Positions 20,615 through 32,159 are shown, numbered from the stretch's first letter. The stretch is 64,000 bases of DNA from Nothophaeocryptopus gaeumannii (GCA_031771865.1 JASISA010000010.1:2232001-2296000); one strand, 5' to 3'. The notes: generated from the sequence alone by a model not told the origin. Program-made: numbers and translations.

Positions 20615-23524
20615 ATGTCGTGGCAATCGCCATTCGGATCGGTGCTGGGAAAGCGAGACCGCACTGAAGAGCCGGAAAACGGCGACGTAGGAAATGGCCT
20701 ATTCTACACAGACAACACGCCGACGCCAGCTCCATCTCAGACAGCTCGTGTACCAGCTGCCACACCGCAGTCAGCGCATCCCACACTTACAGAAGCAACG
20801 GGCCCTCCGGCCGCGCCGCCTCTCAACAGTACCTATCGCACTGGAAGACCGTACCCATTCATTGAGGGCACGCCGACTCCTGCGCCGCAGTTCACCTTCG
20901 TTGAGTCTATGTCGTCCGCCCAGTCATCGCCAGCACCGCAAGACATCGCTCCAGCAGAGGATGAGGGCAGTGAGAACGATGAAGATCCTCCATACTCTCA
21001 AAGCCAGGAAGCTTTCCCAGAACGCGCCGCCTTCGACCAACAGACCAATGACCAGGTCGAACTTATCACGAGCCTTCTCCGTGAAGCTTACCACATCCTC
21101 GAACCATACCAAGGCTTCAGCCCCGACATCCGTTCGGTGGCACAGACCTTCATACACGCCATTGCATTGCCAGATCCAGAGAAGCCTCTCATTGTGCTAT
21201 TGGGCGAGACTGGCAAAGGCAAGAGCTCAACCACGAACTCTTTCGTTGACGATCTCGAGGCCACCAAAGCTGCAGCATCTGGAACAAGCTGCACCTGCGT
21301 TCCCACTTTGCTCACTTCGGGATTCGCTAAGCAGAGCAAATCCTACGCTGCTGCAGTTCAATTCTTCGACGAGGCCGCTAGAAAGACATTTTTGCGGGAG
21401 CAGATCGACCTCTATAATCGCTTTCACTTCCAAGCCGACCCAAACTGGTCAAAAGAGGAGCAGCAGGAACGTCGCTCATTGGCGGAGACTGCACTCAAGA
21501 TCTTTCGAGCACTGTTCTGCGACCAATTCGAATTTGAGTCTCCAGGACAGCTTAAGCAGACTTTGGGATCATATCAGACACAAGGCCCCGACGCTGTTGT
21601 GGAACTGTTGGAGGGATGGTGCAAGAGCTTCTTGCGCAGCAAAGCCGTTGACTCCTCTCTCTTCTTTGAGGCAGACACCATGTCTGAGCTCAATGACATG
21701 GTCAACCCTCACATCTTCGAGAATCATGACTTCGAGGAGCCAGCATTGTGGCCGCTCGTAGAACACATTCGCAAAGGCATCCGCGATTCGCGCATCCTCG
21801 AGTATGTTAAGATTCTCGACCTTCCCTGCACTGCAGATACGAATCGCGTCCGGGGTCAGATGGCGCACAATTGGATCCAGCGCGGCGATGCACTCTGGAC
21901 CGTGACTACCATCGACCGGCCTCTGTCAGACTCTCATCTCGATAACAAACTCCACACTTACGCCGGCGTCTTCGGAAACAGAGTTGCCATCATTGCGACT
22001 CGCGCGGAAGCTGGGGTCGACGATCAGCTTGCTAAAGATATGAAAGCAAAGAAGCGAAGCATCGGTCAGTATTTCGAACAAAGCCAGCAGATCAGCGCCC
22101 TGGAAGCGCGAGTCAATGCTATCGACAAGCAGCTGCGCCCTGCAAAGGCCAAAAAGCAGCGTAGACTGACAGATACCGAAGAGGTGGCTCTGCGTCGAAG
22201 CAAAGAGGATCTCGAGGAAGAACTCAAAGCTGTCAAAAGTGCACAGCTAGAGGGTCTCGTCGACGTGCGCAACTCATTCATCGCAGAGTGCCTGAAAAAG
22301 GACAAGCAGAAACGCCTTGCAGAGGGTGCACAGCTTTCTGTCTTCTGCATCTCAAACACTCACTATAATGTCCACAAAGGCTCTGCATCCACTGATGACC
22401 GTCTGATGAGCGTGGAAGCTACCAACGTCCCGGCTCTGCGCAGATACGCCCTCGAGCTATGCGCAAAAGCCCAATTTGAGACCGCAGAAGACTACATGAA
22501 CAAGGGCGTGGGTCTTCTTGAAGGCCTGATACTTTGGGCAGAGAGGACGTCTTCTGAGCAGCACTCTGGTCTCATGACTACCATCAAGCAACCCTCTGAA
22601 CTCATCGAGCCTGTCATTTCTGGCTTTCTCAATGCAACTGACCAGGCAATCGACAACGAGCTCATCTCTCGTATGCAGTCGAGCCGTCCTAAGTTTGAAG
22701 AGGGAGCCCTGAGCGTCGAGGCAGACATCATGCGCTGGAACTCCTCAACTACTCGAGCTTTCTTCAATAAACATGGCAAGCACAGCACCAACTTGCAGCC
22801 ATACCAAAGCTGGAATGAGCGCTTCACAGAAGAGCAAGCTCACTCGTTCGAGACCATCTGGTTCGAGCTGCTGAAGAAGCAGCACCGCGGCCTCCGGGCT
22901 GGTGTCGACAAGATCATCAAAACTCTTGATGACTTACCTGGACAGCTCGCCAAATCTCCTGGCGGCAGTCCCATCCCCATCGCTACTCTCAACGACATGT
23001 TCACAGGCTACGCAGCGCGAGTCAACAACCGGTACGAGGCTCGAATGGAGGGGCTTGAGAAAGCTCTTCGCAACATCAAGCAAGATACTGTCAAGGATGT
23101 GCCAACGGCATTCTTCACCAGAGCTATGAGTCCAATCTACGACGAGTGCAGGTCGTACAGAGGCAACGGTTGCACTAACCGCATGCTCGGGACTTTGGGA
23201 GACTGTCTAAGAGGTCTCTCCCACCTCATCTGGCCATCAAACCCTTTCGACGCAGTCACACAAGGTCTTCAGACCAAGCTCAAAGAGGCCGCGAAGAAGG
23301 TCGCCGACGACCTTACGGGAGACATCAAGTTTATCCTGCAGGAGATGGAGACTCAGTTCGACATCATTCTCAAGCAGTCAGCTCAGAACAACAAAGAGAC
23401 CGCTGCTCGTACGGCCTTGCAGCCTTTTCTGGGTCGTGCAAAGCCGCAAGTCGCTGCAGTCAAGGCGGAGCTTAAGAGTATCAAGGCGAGGTATGGTGTT
23501 GTCCAGGAGCAGGACATGGCTTGA
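20615..23524 (+). CDS. large dynamin-like / SLIP-GC-type GTPase
   Basis: Single exon, 969 residues. The ATG at 20615 (GACAATGTCG) is the first in frame. Residues 1-140 are Pro/Ser/Thr-rich with basic KR pairs (GKRDRTEE), likely disordered. P-loop: IVLLGETGKGKSSTT (197-207). The G3 position reads ILDLPCTADTNRVRGQ (near 402), where the usual DLPG has Cys405 instead of Gly. A candidate G4 is IATRAEAG instead of T/NKxD. A coiled coil follows (~480-550, LEARVNAIDKQLRPAKAKKQ then many Glu/Lys). A long helical stalk-like C-terminal part lacks membrane segments. The layout fits the nuclear GTPase SLIP-GC/NUGGC group of the dynamin superfamily, which is multiplied in filamentous fungi. Cell role is unknown; nuclear location is inferred from the human relative only. 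Confidence 0.75.
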   Translation: MSWQSPFGSVLGKRDRTEEPENGDVGNGLFYTDNTPTPAPSQTARVPAATPQSAHPTLTEATGPPAAPPLNSTYRTGRPYPFIEGTPTPAPQFTFVESMSSAQSSPAPQDIAPAEDEGSENDEDPPYSQSQEAFPERAAFDQQTNDQVELITSLLREAYHILEPYQGFSPDIRSVAQTFIHAIALPDPEKPLIVLLGETGKGKSSTTNSFVDDLEATKAAASGTSCTCVPTLLTSGFAKQSKSYAAAVQFFDEAARKTFLREQIDLYNRFHFQADPNWSKEEQQERRSLAETALKIFRALFCDQFEFESPGQLKQTLGSYQTQGPDAVVELLEGWCKSFLRSKAVDSSLFFEADTMSELNDMVNPHIFENHDFEEPALWPLVEHIRKGIRDSRILEYVKILDLPCTADTNRVRGQMAHNWIQRGDALWTVTTIDRPLSDSHLDNKLHTYAGVFGNRVAIIATRAEAGVDDQLAKDMKAKKRSIGQYFEQSQQISALEARVNAIDKQLRPAKAKKQRRLTDTEEVALRRSKEDLEEELKAVKSAQLEGLVDVRNSFIAECLKKDKQKRLAEGAQLSVFCISNTHYNVHKGSASTDDRLMSVEATNVPALRRYALELCAKAQFETAEDYMNKGVGLLEGLILWAERTSSEQHSGLMTTIKQPSELIEPVISGFLNATDQAIDNELISRMQSSRPKFEEGALSVEADIMRWNSSTTRAFFNKHGKHSTNLQPYQSWNERFTEEQAHSFETIWFELLKKQHRGLRAGVDKIIKTLDDLPGQLAKSPGGSPIPIATLNDMFTGYAARVNNRYEARMEGLEKALRNIKQDTVKDVPTAFFTRAMSPIYDECRSYRGNGCTNRMLGTLGDCLRGLSHLIWPSNPFDAVTQGLQTKLKEAAKKVADDLTGDIKFILQEMETQFDIILKQSAQNNKETAARTALQPFLGRAKPQVAAVKAELKSIKARYGVVQEQDMA

Positions 23525-25700
23525 ATGAGAGAATGAGGCCAGGAAGGGCTAGGCGACACTGGCTCGTGCCAGAACAGGCTCCAGACACGACATATGAGCT
23601 TGGACATGCCTGGACATCTTCACGCTCCTGAAGACTAGAAGTGGCGAATGGTATTAGCAAAGTGTATCACTACGATAGAGCCTCTCACATCTGCCATCAA
23701 ACCACATCTCCATCTTCGTAATCATCTCACACCTTCATGCCCATCTCCAAACAATCACCCAATTCTTACCTCACACCAGACTCTACACCATTCAGATCAA
23801 CCCCCCTCGGCCGACATACAAGCATGATCGATGGAGTTCACGGCCGACGACCCAATCTCCGAAGGCAATAATTCGCAATCGAATATGCCAGCGCAATCTT
23901 CTCGCCACTCATCAATGTCTCGAGATCAAGCCATCTCATCCACTCACTTCCCCCCTCGGTGTGAAGAGACAATTCAAGTCACTTCGTATATGTGGAATCA
24001 CACACAACAACAAAACCTTGCTGCGCCCGCGAGAGTGTTACAGTGATAGACAAGAAAGCATACGTACGCAACCCGTACTCTCGTAGAGTAGAACAGTATT
24101 TCCGGAGAGGGGTTAGTTACATCGTGTCCAATCGACCAGCCGTCCGCGGTGTACGGGAGGCAGGGCAAAGCATCATCTTCGCATTCGCATTCACATGTCG
24201 CTCAATTCAGATCGACTGCTTGCGAGCGAGCGATGTCACTGCTTAGATGCTATCGATAGGCATCTCCCCTAGCGCTTTTGTCCGTGTGCGTCGGCGAAAC
24301 CCCCGACAAACGCAACACGGAAGTCGTCCGCGGAGAGTGACATACCGTGGATTAGAGCCAACTTTGGACGTCTTCACGTTGTTGCATCCTCGTCCGAAAG
24401 TTCGACGGGCTCCAGGGATCAGAGATTGATATCCAGCACACCAGCAAGCTATCAGGGTTTGGCCAGTTTCGAGCTTCGCTTGCTTCGCGCTCTGCTCGAC
24501 AAACAACGTGCTCACTGCATTAGTTCCTGAGACCGATCTGAACTTTCTAGCAAGTGATGTTAGCGGTGGGCAGCTGCTAGATGAGTAAGCCCATCTGCTG
24601 TCGCCGCTATCTTGATTTCTTGCCCGCGAGATGACATTTGCGACAGGTCCATTCGTCGCCAAGATAAGCGTTTCCGACATTTGGGCACGATGCGATGCGA
24701 TGCGATGCAATCCTCTGGGACGTTGCAGGCATTGTGGCTGTTCGAAAAAGCCACCTTCGTCGAGTCGGCCGCACCGCACTGTTTTTCTGCGAGGATCCGC
24801 AGAGCGTGATCGCTCATCATCGTCAATCATAATCAGCCATGAGCAACCAGGCGAAACTCGGCAAGACCCAATCAGGAATTCCCGCTCATTACTCTCGGCG
24901 TGTGCGACCCGTGTCTCACAACACGACTACTAGTACTAGTAGATCATTGGGGCTCGTAGTAGCAGAAGAACGTGGTAACCTAGGCGCCTGTCTCAACGCC
25001 AGCCCACACAATTCTCTTACTCCTCCCACATGGCGCAGGATCGCGAAGCGCGGCTGAGAGGAGCAATAGAGAATAGACTTTAGTTCGGTTCCGGTCCTTG
25101 ACACCGCAGCAAGATGATCCTTGGTCCTTGGACAAGCAGCAGACCAGGATTCTGCGCTGAGTGTGCATATGATTCTCGCGTGCGATCGCTCTGTCTCGCG
25201 TTCGTGCATCACATTGATGGGGAATGCGCGTTCTGTTGTCCTATTTCGCAGTAGATTGGGGCTCCACTTTCGCAATAAGGGCGCAAGAGCTTTGAGTTGG
25301 GTCGGACATGCGCGCTGACGGAGCCCGAACCAATGTCGGGTGCGGCGGGCGTCGCAGCCGTTTTCGACGTACTGTAGTGCATTTAGGGTCAGATGCATGC
25401 CTTATGGCCTTATGAGCCCTTGGTGCTCGCCAATTGCTGTATGGTTGGTAATCCAAACACGGCTTCGCTTTTCTACCCGTTGAGGAACATCTAGAGAAGT
25501 GAGGGCAAAGTCCAGAATGATGGCAGGGCCACGGACAATGTGCGAGAGCTTTGGAACTGAAACTCAGCAGACAGAAATTGGAATTGCGCTGTGCATGATG
25601 GCAGGAATAGTCTGCTTCTTTACTCTTTCTTGTTTCTCGCTGAAAGCTGGTGTTTGAAATAAGCTGAATGACCCACCTTCTGTCAGTCGCGAGTCCAGCA
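23525..25700. other. 2.2-kb intergenic region
   Basis: No supportable gene. It contains a (CGATG)4 pentamer array at 24688-24708 and a palindromic ACTACTAGTACTAGTAG near 24927. Open frames here lack plausible starts or composition. Confidence 0.45.
24688..24708. repeat. (CGATG)n pentanucleotide repeat
   Basis: Four perfect copies plus one base, in noncoding sequence. Confidence 0.9.
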
Positions 25701-28304
25701 TCAACCACGTGCATCTGTGATGTTTCCAACAATGCCTTGTAGGCCTGCATCTCCCAACCCGCCGCTCGGCATGACAAGGACTTGGTCGCCGACCATCACG
25801 TATTCCTTTGACACGTGGAAGGAGAACATGACCAGCAGCTCAGGTGCAGTTATGGCACCTGCCACATTGCTGCTTGGCTTCTCATCAAACCCATCGAAGT
25901 TGTCAAATGCGAAGGCATCATCTGCATTGGAAGATGATCGTGGCGCCTTGGTCTCCTCTGGCGAGTCAGGAGCTCGAGCCGAGATGACTTTGGCGGACGC
26001 GCGTACGCTAGAGATGTACACCACCACATGGTTACCAACTGCAAGCATTTCAAGGTCTTCGCGCTTGAATCTGGCAGTGAAGGTCCGTGCTGCGATCGTC
26101 TGTACTGCAGTGAGCACCATACCCTTCCTAATGCGAGCAAGCTGTGCTGTCTTGCTAGATTCGTCCTCCAGCGTAATGGCAATTGTTCCGACTTGATCTG
26201 CATGCAGTGTATGTACAGGCAAGCGGAGGTTCCTGATACTGGTGATCTTAACGCGCCGCCATTCCTGACCAGGTAGCTGGTACAACAAGGGCCTGAAGTG
26301 CGACTCCCGCAAAGCACCAGGAAAGGATCGCGATGTCGGTAAGCTGGTTGAGGCTTTGCGGAGCGGCCGCTCATCGGAATCATCGGAATCTTCATGCTGA
26401 TCGTGCCCGGAGAATGGGCCAATCGTTGCAGTGTCTCCCACGGAGACTTGGCCAGATCGCAAGCGACCTGATACAATGACACCGGCAACTTCCTCTGGTT
26501 TGCTGTATACGTCTTCCACATCAAACACCATGAGTGCGCCTTCTGCTGACGAGTCGCGTGGATACGGCGGGATCGGAAGCTCATGGAGCAATGCATGCAG
26601 ATTCGCAATCCCCATCCCATTCAAGGCACTCGTGAGGACGATCGGAACCGTCTCAGTAGCATCATTCAAGAGAGATACGACGGCATTGCAAGTCGCATCA
26701 AGCAAACCAGCTTGAACGAGCTGAAGATCGTCCCTAGTGAATGTGCCTGGCTTATTCTGCGGAAGTAGAACTGGCTTCTTACCTGCTGCCTTGAGGGCAT
26801 CCAAGACCTTGGAGAGACTCTCTTTCAATCCTGTCCGGGAAGCCAAATCGAGCTTTGTAATCGCTACAACCAATGGAAGCCCAAGACGCAGACAAAGATC
26901 CAACTGGGCGCCGGTAAGGTCCATGTTTGATGGAAGTGGCACATGTTGCGACAGCTGCAAGCCGCCCGGATGCGCCGCCGACTCTTCTGTGTCGTCTGCA
27001 GGGATGCAAAGCACAGTCCAGTGCGGTTTCCAGCCAACGAGGCCCCTCAAGGTCGTTCTTCGGTACCGCGGATGACCCGCTGAATCTGAGATGAATACCA
27101 TACGACTGCCAGCAGAGGCATCATGAATGTCGATCCACGACGCTATGTTCTCAGCGGCGTAGTTGACCACCTCGACGTCTCCCTCAGAGGTATCATGGTA
27201 GCCAAGGAGCTCTTGGGTGACCGAGCTCGTCACACCTGATGTGATCTCATGGCGATGCCTCAACATACTCAATCGGCCACTGCCCTTGCCATTGTCAAAT
27301 GTCGACGTCGTCAAAGTCCCGAGTAAGCTTGATTTCCCAGACATGGTCGGACCAGTCAGTGTGATTCGGAGCTGTTCAGTGCATGGCGGGGTGAGCTCGG
27401 CGGCCGCTGGTAGTGCTGTTAAGCCACTGGAGCTATTGTCGACAAGTTCCTGGCCATGCATCGCAGGACTTTGAGCCTGAAGATATGGCTTCACCAATGC
27501 CTCAGCCACCAAGAGCTTTCCAGATCGTCTCAATTTGCGGTCTTGTGTCCCATTGACAGTGTCTTCGAGCCATTCGCACTCGCCTACAGTCTCCTCCCGG
27601 AGAACTTCGACAGTGCATCCCAAGCATGCTGCCATAGCTCGGAGGTTGTTCAGACTTTCATGCATCTCATCCTCTGCCAAGCCAATCAAAGTGCCATCAT
27701 CAGAAACGCCAATCTCATAAAGAGCACCTTGGCTCTCCTCCAGCCCATGCAGAAGCTTCGCCGGTTGCCGAGGTGCTTGCAGCTCTGGTAACGCCTCAGG
27801 CAACGAAGGCAAGATCGTGTTCGTGGCTGAAGATGTATGATGCGGCGATGATTGCTGCAGACGCCAAAGGAGTTGGGTAGTGAGCTGTTCCAAACGATGT
27901 TGTCGAGTTACCTGGGTGGAAGCCTGTGGTGGGGTCGAGTTACCAGAGCTGGGTCCAGAATCAAGCTGGGGCTCAGAGACGCTGCGGTTCGACTGTGGTC
28001 CGCCAAATTTGGAGTGCTTTGAGCCTGAAATATGGCTTCCAGTGCTGGTAGACCCAAACTTGCGTCGAGGTCGCAGCAGCAGGTGCAGCTTGTACTCGAC
28101 TGGTCCATCCTGCGGCTCTGCTTGGAGACGGGTAATTTGGTGATCCTCATGTGCGCCATTCCGGAGTTTTGAAGCCGTACCGGCCAGGTTGCCAGCGCCC
28201 TCCGTCTGCTCTCCGTCCGAAGACTTTGCTTCCCGATCCACGCCCTGAAGCCACGGCGAGGAAACCCTCGGCGGCTCTTCAGAATACGTGAATATTGATG
28301 CCAT
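25701..28304 (-). CDS. GTPBP1/GTPBP2-like translational GTPase
   Basis: Single exon, 867 residues from the ATG at 28304. An N-terminal region (1-180) is Ser/Gln/Pro-rich. LYEIGVSDDGTLIGLAEDEM (~196-214) is the block that precedes the G domain in GTPBP1 relatives. G1 is GPTMSGKS (318-325), the switch-I part is RHEITSGVTSSVTQELLGY (~351), G3 is DSAGH (407-411), G4 is TKLD (483-486) and G5 is TSALNG. Domain 2 and 3 beta-barrels follow (VGDTATIGPFSGHD; FTARFKREDLEMLAVG), as in EF-Tu/eRF3-class factors. The conserved DSAGH histidine argues for hydrolysis activity. GTPBP1/2 in animals aid release or rescue of stalled ribosomes and mRNA turnover; that role is assumed here. It ends at GIVGNITDARG with a normal family length. 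Confidence 0.85.
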   Translation of the reverse strand: MASIFTYSEEPPRVSSPWLQGVDREAKSSDGEQTEGAGNLAGTASKLRNGAHEDHQITRLQAEPQDGPVEYKLHLLLRPRRKFGSTSTGSHISGSKHSKFGGPQSNRSVSEPQLDSGPSSGNSTPPQASTQVTRQHRLEQLTTQLLWRLQQSSPHHTSSATNTILPSLPEALPELQAPRQPAKLLHGLEESQGALYEIGVSDDGTLIGLAEDEMHESLNNLRAMAACLGCTVEVLREETVGECEWLEDTVNGTQDRKLRRSGKLLVAEALVKPYLQAQSPAMHGQELVDNSSSGLTALPAAAELTPPCTEQLRITLTGPTMSGKSSLLGTLTTSTFDNGKGSGRLSMLRHRHEITSGVTSSVTQELLGYHDTSEGDVEVVNYAAENIASWIDIHDASAGSRMVFISDSAGHPRYRRTTLRGLVGWKPHWTVLCIPADDTEESAAHPGGLQLSQHVPLPSNMDLTGAQLDLCLRLGLPLVVAITKLDLASRTGLKESLSKVLDALKAAGKKPVLLPQNKPGTFTRDDLQLVQAGLLDATCNAVVSLLNDATETVPIVLTSALNGMGIANLHALLHELPIPPYPRDSSAEGALMVFDVEDVYSKPEEVAGVIVSGRLRSGQVSVGDTATIGPFSGHDQHEDSDDSDERPLRKASTSLPTSRSFPGALRESHFRPLLYQLPGQEWRRVKITSIRNLRLPVHTLHADQVGTIAITLEDESSKTAQLARIRKGMVLTAVQTIAARTFTARFKREDLEMLAVGNHVVVYISSVRASAKVISARAPDSPEETKAPRSSSNADDAFAFDNFDGFDEKPSSNVAGAITAPELLVMFSFHVSKEYVMVGDQVLVMPSGGLGDAGLQGIVGNITDARG

Positions 28305-30719
28305 TTGGCTGCGATTGAGACACTTTTCTGCCAGGCTCAAATGAACAGATCTGCCAGGCTCAAATGAACAGATCAGTCCCCTTTGGAGCGAATGATCTGA
28401 TTGTAGCTAGTCTCTGCTCCAAGATCTTGATCTCCGATGTCCGCTTCAGTCACAACTGCGACTACCAAGCCACTGGGCTCTCAATCGCTGTGCAGAAACC
28501 CTCCAAGCTGTACGAGATGCTCTTATATGCAATATGTATATATCGTCGTCCGCAGCCGTTTTGCTTTCGATAAAGATCGTGTGTTGGTGTGCGAGAAGTG
28601 AGTACGGAACAGTTGAGCCATCGGTTGGTGCATGGTGAAGCGTGGTCCGTATGGATAGTGGTATAGTTGATGGTGGTGGAGGCCTCGTGGCTGGAGACTC
28701 AGGATCAGGCAAGCGCGAACATTGTGAAATTGTCGTTGCTGCTATTGCTCAAGCGCAATGACCCCCGTGGTATGGACATGAAGTCCGCGGCCAGGATAAG
28801 CGGATCTATCCGCGCGCTAAAACTGACATCACGTGCAGATAGAGAGGTGAATCGAGCGGCGGCGAGCATCAACAAACACTTTACGAATGAAGTTGCAGCG
28901 TAGGAGGAAGCCACGACTGATGGCTCGGTGCTGAAATGTCTGGCGAAGTCGGGTGTTACGCCTTCGATTGGCTATCCTTCTTGGCAAACAGCCAGCGCCT
29001 AGAACTTTCCCAGGCAGGGATCCCAATGTCGTTGCTCAGAAGATCTGTCGAGCATGCACTCGTTCCAGGGCATTCAATGGGCGAGTAGAGACGCGTGAAA
29101 GAAGTCGACTCGGTGGAGTTGCTCAAGAGCTCGCACTGGCCCTGCCCTACTCTCTATTATCGTGAACAACTTTCAATACTCCTCGGGGAAGATCTACCGG
29201 ACGCAACTGCATCATGCGGAATGAATCCCATAGATCAGTATGTGTTGGCTTGCGGCCATGTCTAGCGCACACAGTCCGTCTGGAACTATTTACGTCGGTG
29301 TTTGCACTGCCAAAACAATAATTTCAGTTGGTGGAAATCAGTTGCGGCTGAAGGTCCACACCCTTCACCGGTGAAAGAGGTGGCCCGAAGACGCCGATGT
29401 GGCCGATGCGGGGTCTCTCTCTCTCATGACGGCCAAGAGCCTGGTCTCGGAGTCCACTCCCTCCTGAATGTAGCCAGCATGACATGTCCATCACTGGACT
29501 TACGATGTACGTAACGAGGATGGACGCAGTAGTGGAGTAGGTAGTGGTGCAAGCTGCCTGGGATGTGCGTACCAAGCACGGCTCATCGGGACCGCAAGCG
29601 ATCGCACCAGCAGGGGTGCCCGTGGTCGAGTCGCGGAGGAGCCGAATCCGCGGCTCCTGCCTCTTGCAACACCACGTTCGCCATGTGCGATGGGATTTTG
29701 GCGGGTAGCCTTTGATTCCTGCCGCTGTACACAACATCCATCCTGCCGATCCGGAACATACGACAAGGCACACGCGCGACGCTGTCAAATAGATGCCAAT
29801 GTCATGGTCGGGGAAAGGTCCTGCAGCCTCAGCGCAGCACCTACTGGTTGGGCTCGCACTTTCGCGAAGTCACCGCGGGCTGCTGATGATGGTCTACGAC
29901 CTCGCAACGGCTACCCATACGGGATACGGGGTACGGCGCAGGCGCAGTCACTGTTCTGCTGCGCTCGATCGGCGTCGAGCATTGCACCAAACTAGGTGTT
30001 CCCAACTGACTTGTTGCTAGCAGTGGATGTAACACCCGCGATACCAACCAATCGTGAATGGTATGCAAGCTCCCGGACTTAGAGTTCAAAGGTCCAAAGC
30101 AGCGCATCACACCGTCTCTGCGGGAAACCCATGTGCTTCGGCGGGCGCGGTTTTTCTACTCGTGCGGCTTAATCAATCAAGCGAGACGTGTTTGTCTGAC
30201 TTGCCTTATATTCTTTGTAAGCAACCACCCCTTCGCGCGCCGGATTTTGTGGCATGCAACGTCAACAAGTCTGATTATGCCGCTAAACGGGTCTCACAGA
30301 TTATTGGGCCGCCGGCAGCCTTGGAAGTGGTTTCCGTAGCGCCCTTTGCTCTCGTTCTCAGTGGCTCATTAAGGACATGATCTTCAGTAAGCCCTACATG
30401 CTCACACACGACCTGCTGCCCGACCCACGCAGTAGTTAGGCGAGGGCCAAATGCTATTCTTTTTTGGTGATTCGCTGATTTTCCGAAGAGTGTGGCATGT
30501 TCATGGTGAAAAAAGACAATGTGTGAGATGGAACACTTGTTTTGGCTTCTGGGTCTTTGCCCCCGTGCAGTGATGATTTGCATCGGTACATTTTGGTATC
30601 CATCGTCATTGCTCTGCCACTTAAACAGATTCTAAACAGCATCTAATCAAACAATGCTAGGATCATGCTTTCTCTCCGAAAAGTTCTGTAACCACCATTT
30701 TTGCTCTGTGTTCATGCGA
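28305..30719. other. 2.4-kb intergenic region
   Basis: Upstream of the GTPBP1-like gene and downstream of the C2H2 gene. It starts with a 23-bp perfect tandem duplication (28328-28373). A minus-strand frame at 28446-28712 (88 codons, PPPPSTIPLSIRTTLHHAPT) has protein-like composition but no ATG and no clear splice partner. Otherwise nothing is seen. Confidence 0.4.
28328..28373. repeat. perfect 23-bp tandem duplication
   Basis: The unit at 28328-28350 is repeated exactly at 28351-28373. The array ends 24 bp before the minus-strand ATG at 28304, so it lies in the leader of the GTPBP1-like gene. Confidence 0.95.
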
Positions 30720-32159
30720 TCATTTCGCGTCAGAAGGGCGCCGTTGCTTTGTACATTTGTCGTGCGCCAGATGCCCGTTTCTCGCAGTCGTTCTCGTAAA
30801 TTCCGCGCCGCACTTGGGGCAGTAAGATTTCGCCGCCGTGCCAGACTTCTCCCTTTGATGTCGAAGCAGGTTGCTGAATGTGGAAAATTGTCGACCGTTG
30901 CATCCATGTTCCCAGCATTGTGGTTTCGGTCGCTGGTTGAGCACCCGAATTGATGATTCGGTGCCCATTGGCTTGTCGAGCACCTGGTTTACACTACTCC
31001 CGACGAAGGGAGGCGGGTAGCTCATGTTCTGGCTCGGGGCATACATTTGAGTATTCGCAGGCGCAGTGGTGTAAGCTTGCCCGTATGGATTCGACTCGTA
31101 CATGGGAGGAGATCTGGATGGATGTGTGAGCTTGATGAAACGAAGGATCAATAAGAACCATGCAAAGGAATGACGAACCTTGAAACATTGCCATTGTATT
31201 GTGGCTGCATCTGCCCATTTGGTGCCGAGCCCATGTGAGGAGACGGGAGTGGGCTTTGGGTGAGTCCACTGATAGAAGGAATTGTTTGGCTTGGTGCCAT
31301 GGAGTAATTGCCTTCGTAAGGATTACTTGTTCGGCGGTAGTCGTATGATTGGCCGGGTGCGCTTGTCGCTGGCATCTCAGAGTAACGTCGCGAGGCTGGC
31401 TCTGGTGCTCGGCTTTGTTGATACAGCGCGGGACTTGATGAGGCGGGTTGAGCGTATGCAGTCGCTCCACTAGTCGCCATAGGCTGCGATGTGCGCATGG
31501 GAGGAATATAATTTTGATCCATGGCGTAGTCTGGAGTGTGTTAGCTTGTGGAACGTGGAGTGGGAGGTAGGAAGGGATACGTACTATTAGAGTCGGAGTC
31601 GTAGGGCCCGCTTCCGTACTGCGATGGGAGTAGGAAGCCCAACGAGCTGCAATGTCATGAGCTTATTAGAGCGGCACTAGTTAGGTCGATCAGCCAGCAC
31701 TTACCTCATTTCTGCAGCAGAAGCAGAAGATTGCTCGAACGCGAACTCCGGCGCAACGCTGATACCAGACGTTACAGGCTCCTTGCTCGCGTCAACTGAC
31801 ACAGTAGGGACGCCCGAGTCGGATCGCGGAGGTGTTGGCGCAGTCCACTGAGGGAAGGGCTCCAAGGATGGCTCCGCAGTGAACGCTTGGGGTTCAGGTG
31901 AGTGCTGAGGAGTGAGCCACTGGATGCCTCCGATGGTCGACGGAATGGGATGGTCGAGGTTCGGTTGGCTGGTCTGGTCGGCAGCGAAGTTGTACAGTCG
32001 TTCGGCTTGCGAGGCTGAGATTGATCGATTGCGATCGTTTGCGCTCGTTCGTTTGTGAATCGCGCCGCGTTGGTCGATTGTTGATTGAGCGGAGGAGAAG
32101 GATGTCTGAGATCGAACCCGTTGTGAGTAGGCCTGGAGAGCAGGTGAGTGAGAGTCCAT
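30720..32159 (-). CDS. C2H2-type zinc-finger protein, putative transcription factor
   Basis: Four exons on the minus strand: 32159-31705, 31646-31585, 31530-31179 and 31113-30720, giving 420 residues. Introns of 58, 54 and 65 bp have GTAAGT, GTACGT and GTTCGT donors and CAG acceptors; all phases join without a stop. Most of the protein is Ser/Pro/Gln/Tyr-rich, like an activation or low-complexity region. The C-terminal ~65 residues hold the only fold: CWEHGCNGRQFSTFSNLLRH starts finger 1 and CPKCGAEFTRTTARNGHLAH (then DKC) starts finger 2. Finger 1 has C-x4-C and one His, but the expected second His is replaced by the QREKSG stretch. Finger 2 is C2H2 with an extra Cys. This FSTFSNLLRHQREKSG text recurs in a fungal C2H2 family. 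DNA target and pathway unknown. Confidence 0.8.

Noticed and set aside
24920..24945. Palindromic ACTACTAGTACTAGTAG as a regulatory operator
   Set aside because: Single short palindrome far from any gene start; no support.
28446..28712. 88-codon minus-strand frame with protein-like text
   Set aside because: Starts at TTG and a stop lies close upstream; without a supported exon partner it is not reported as a gene.
29324..29788. 154-codon minus-strand frame resembling a secreted Cys-rich protein
   Set aside because: Its start is TTG, not ATG, and no upstream exon with a good splice site was found.
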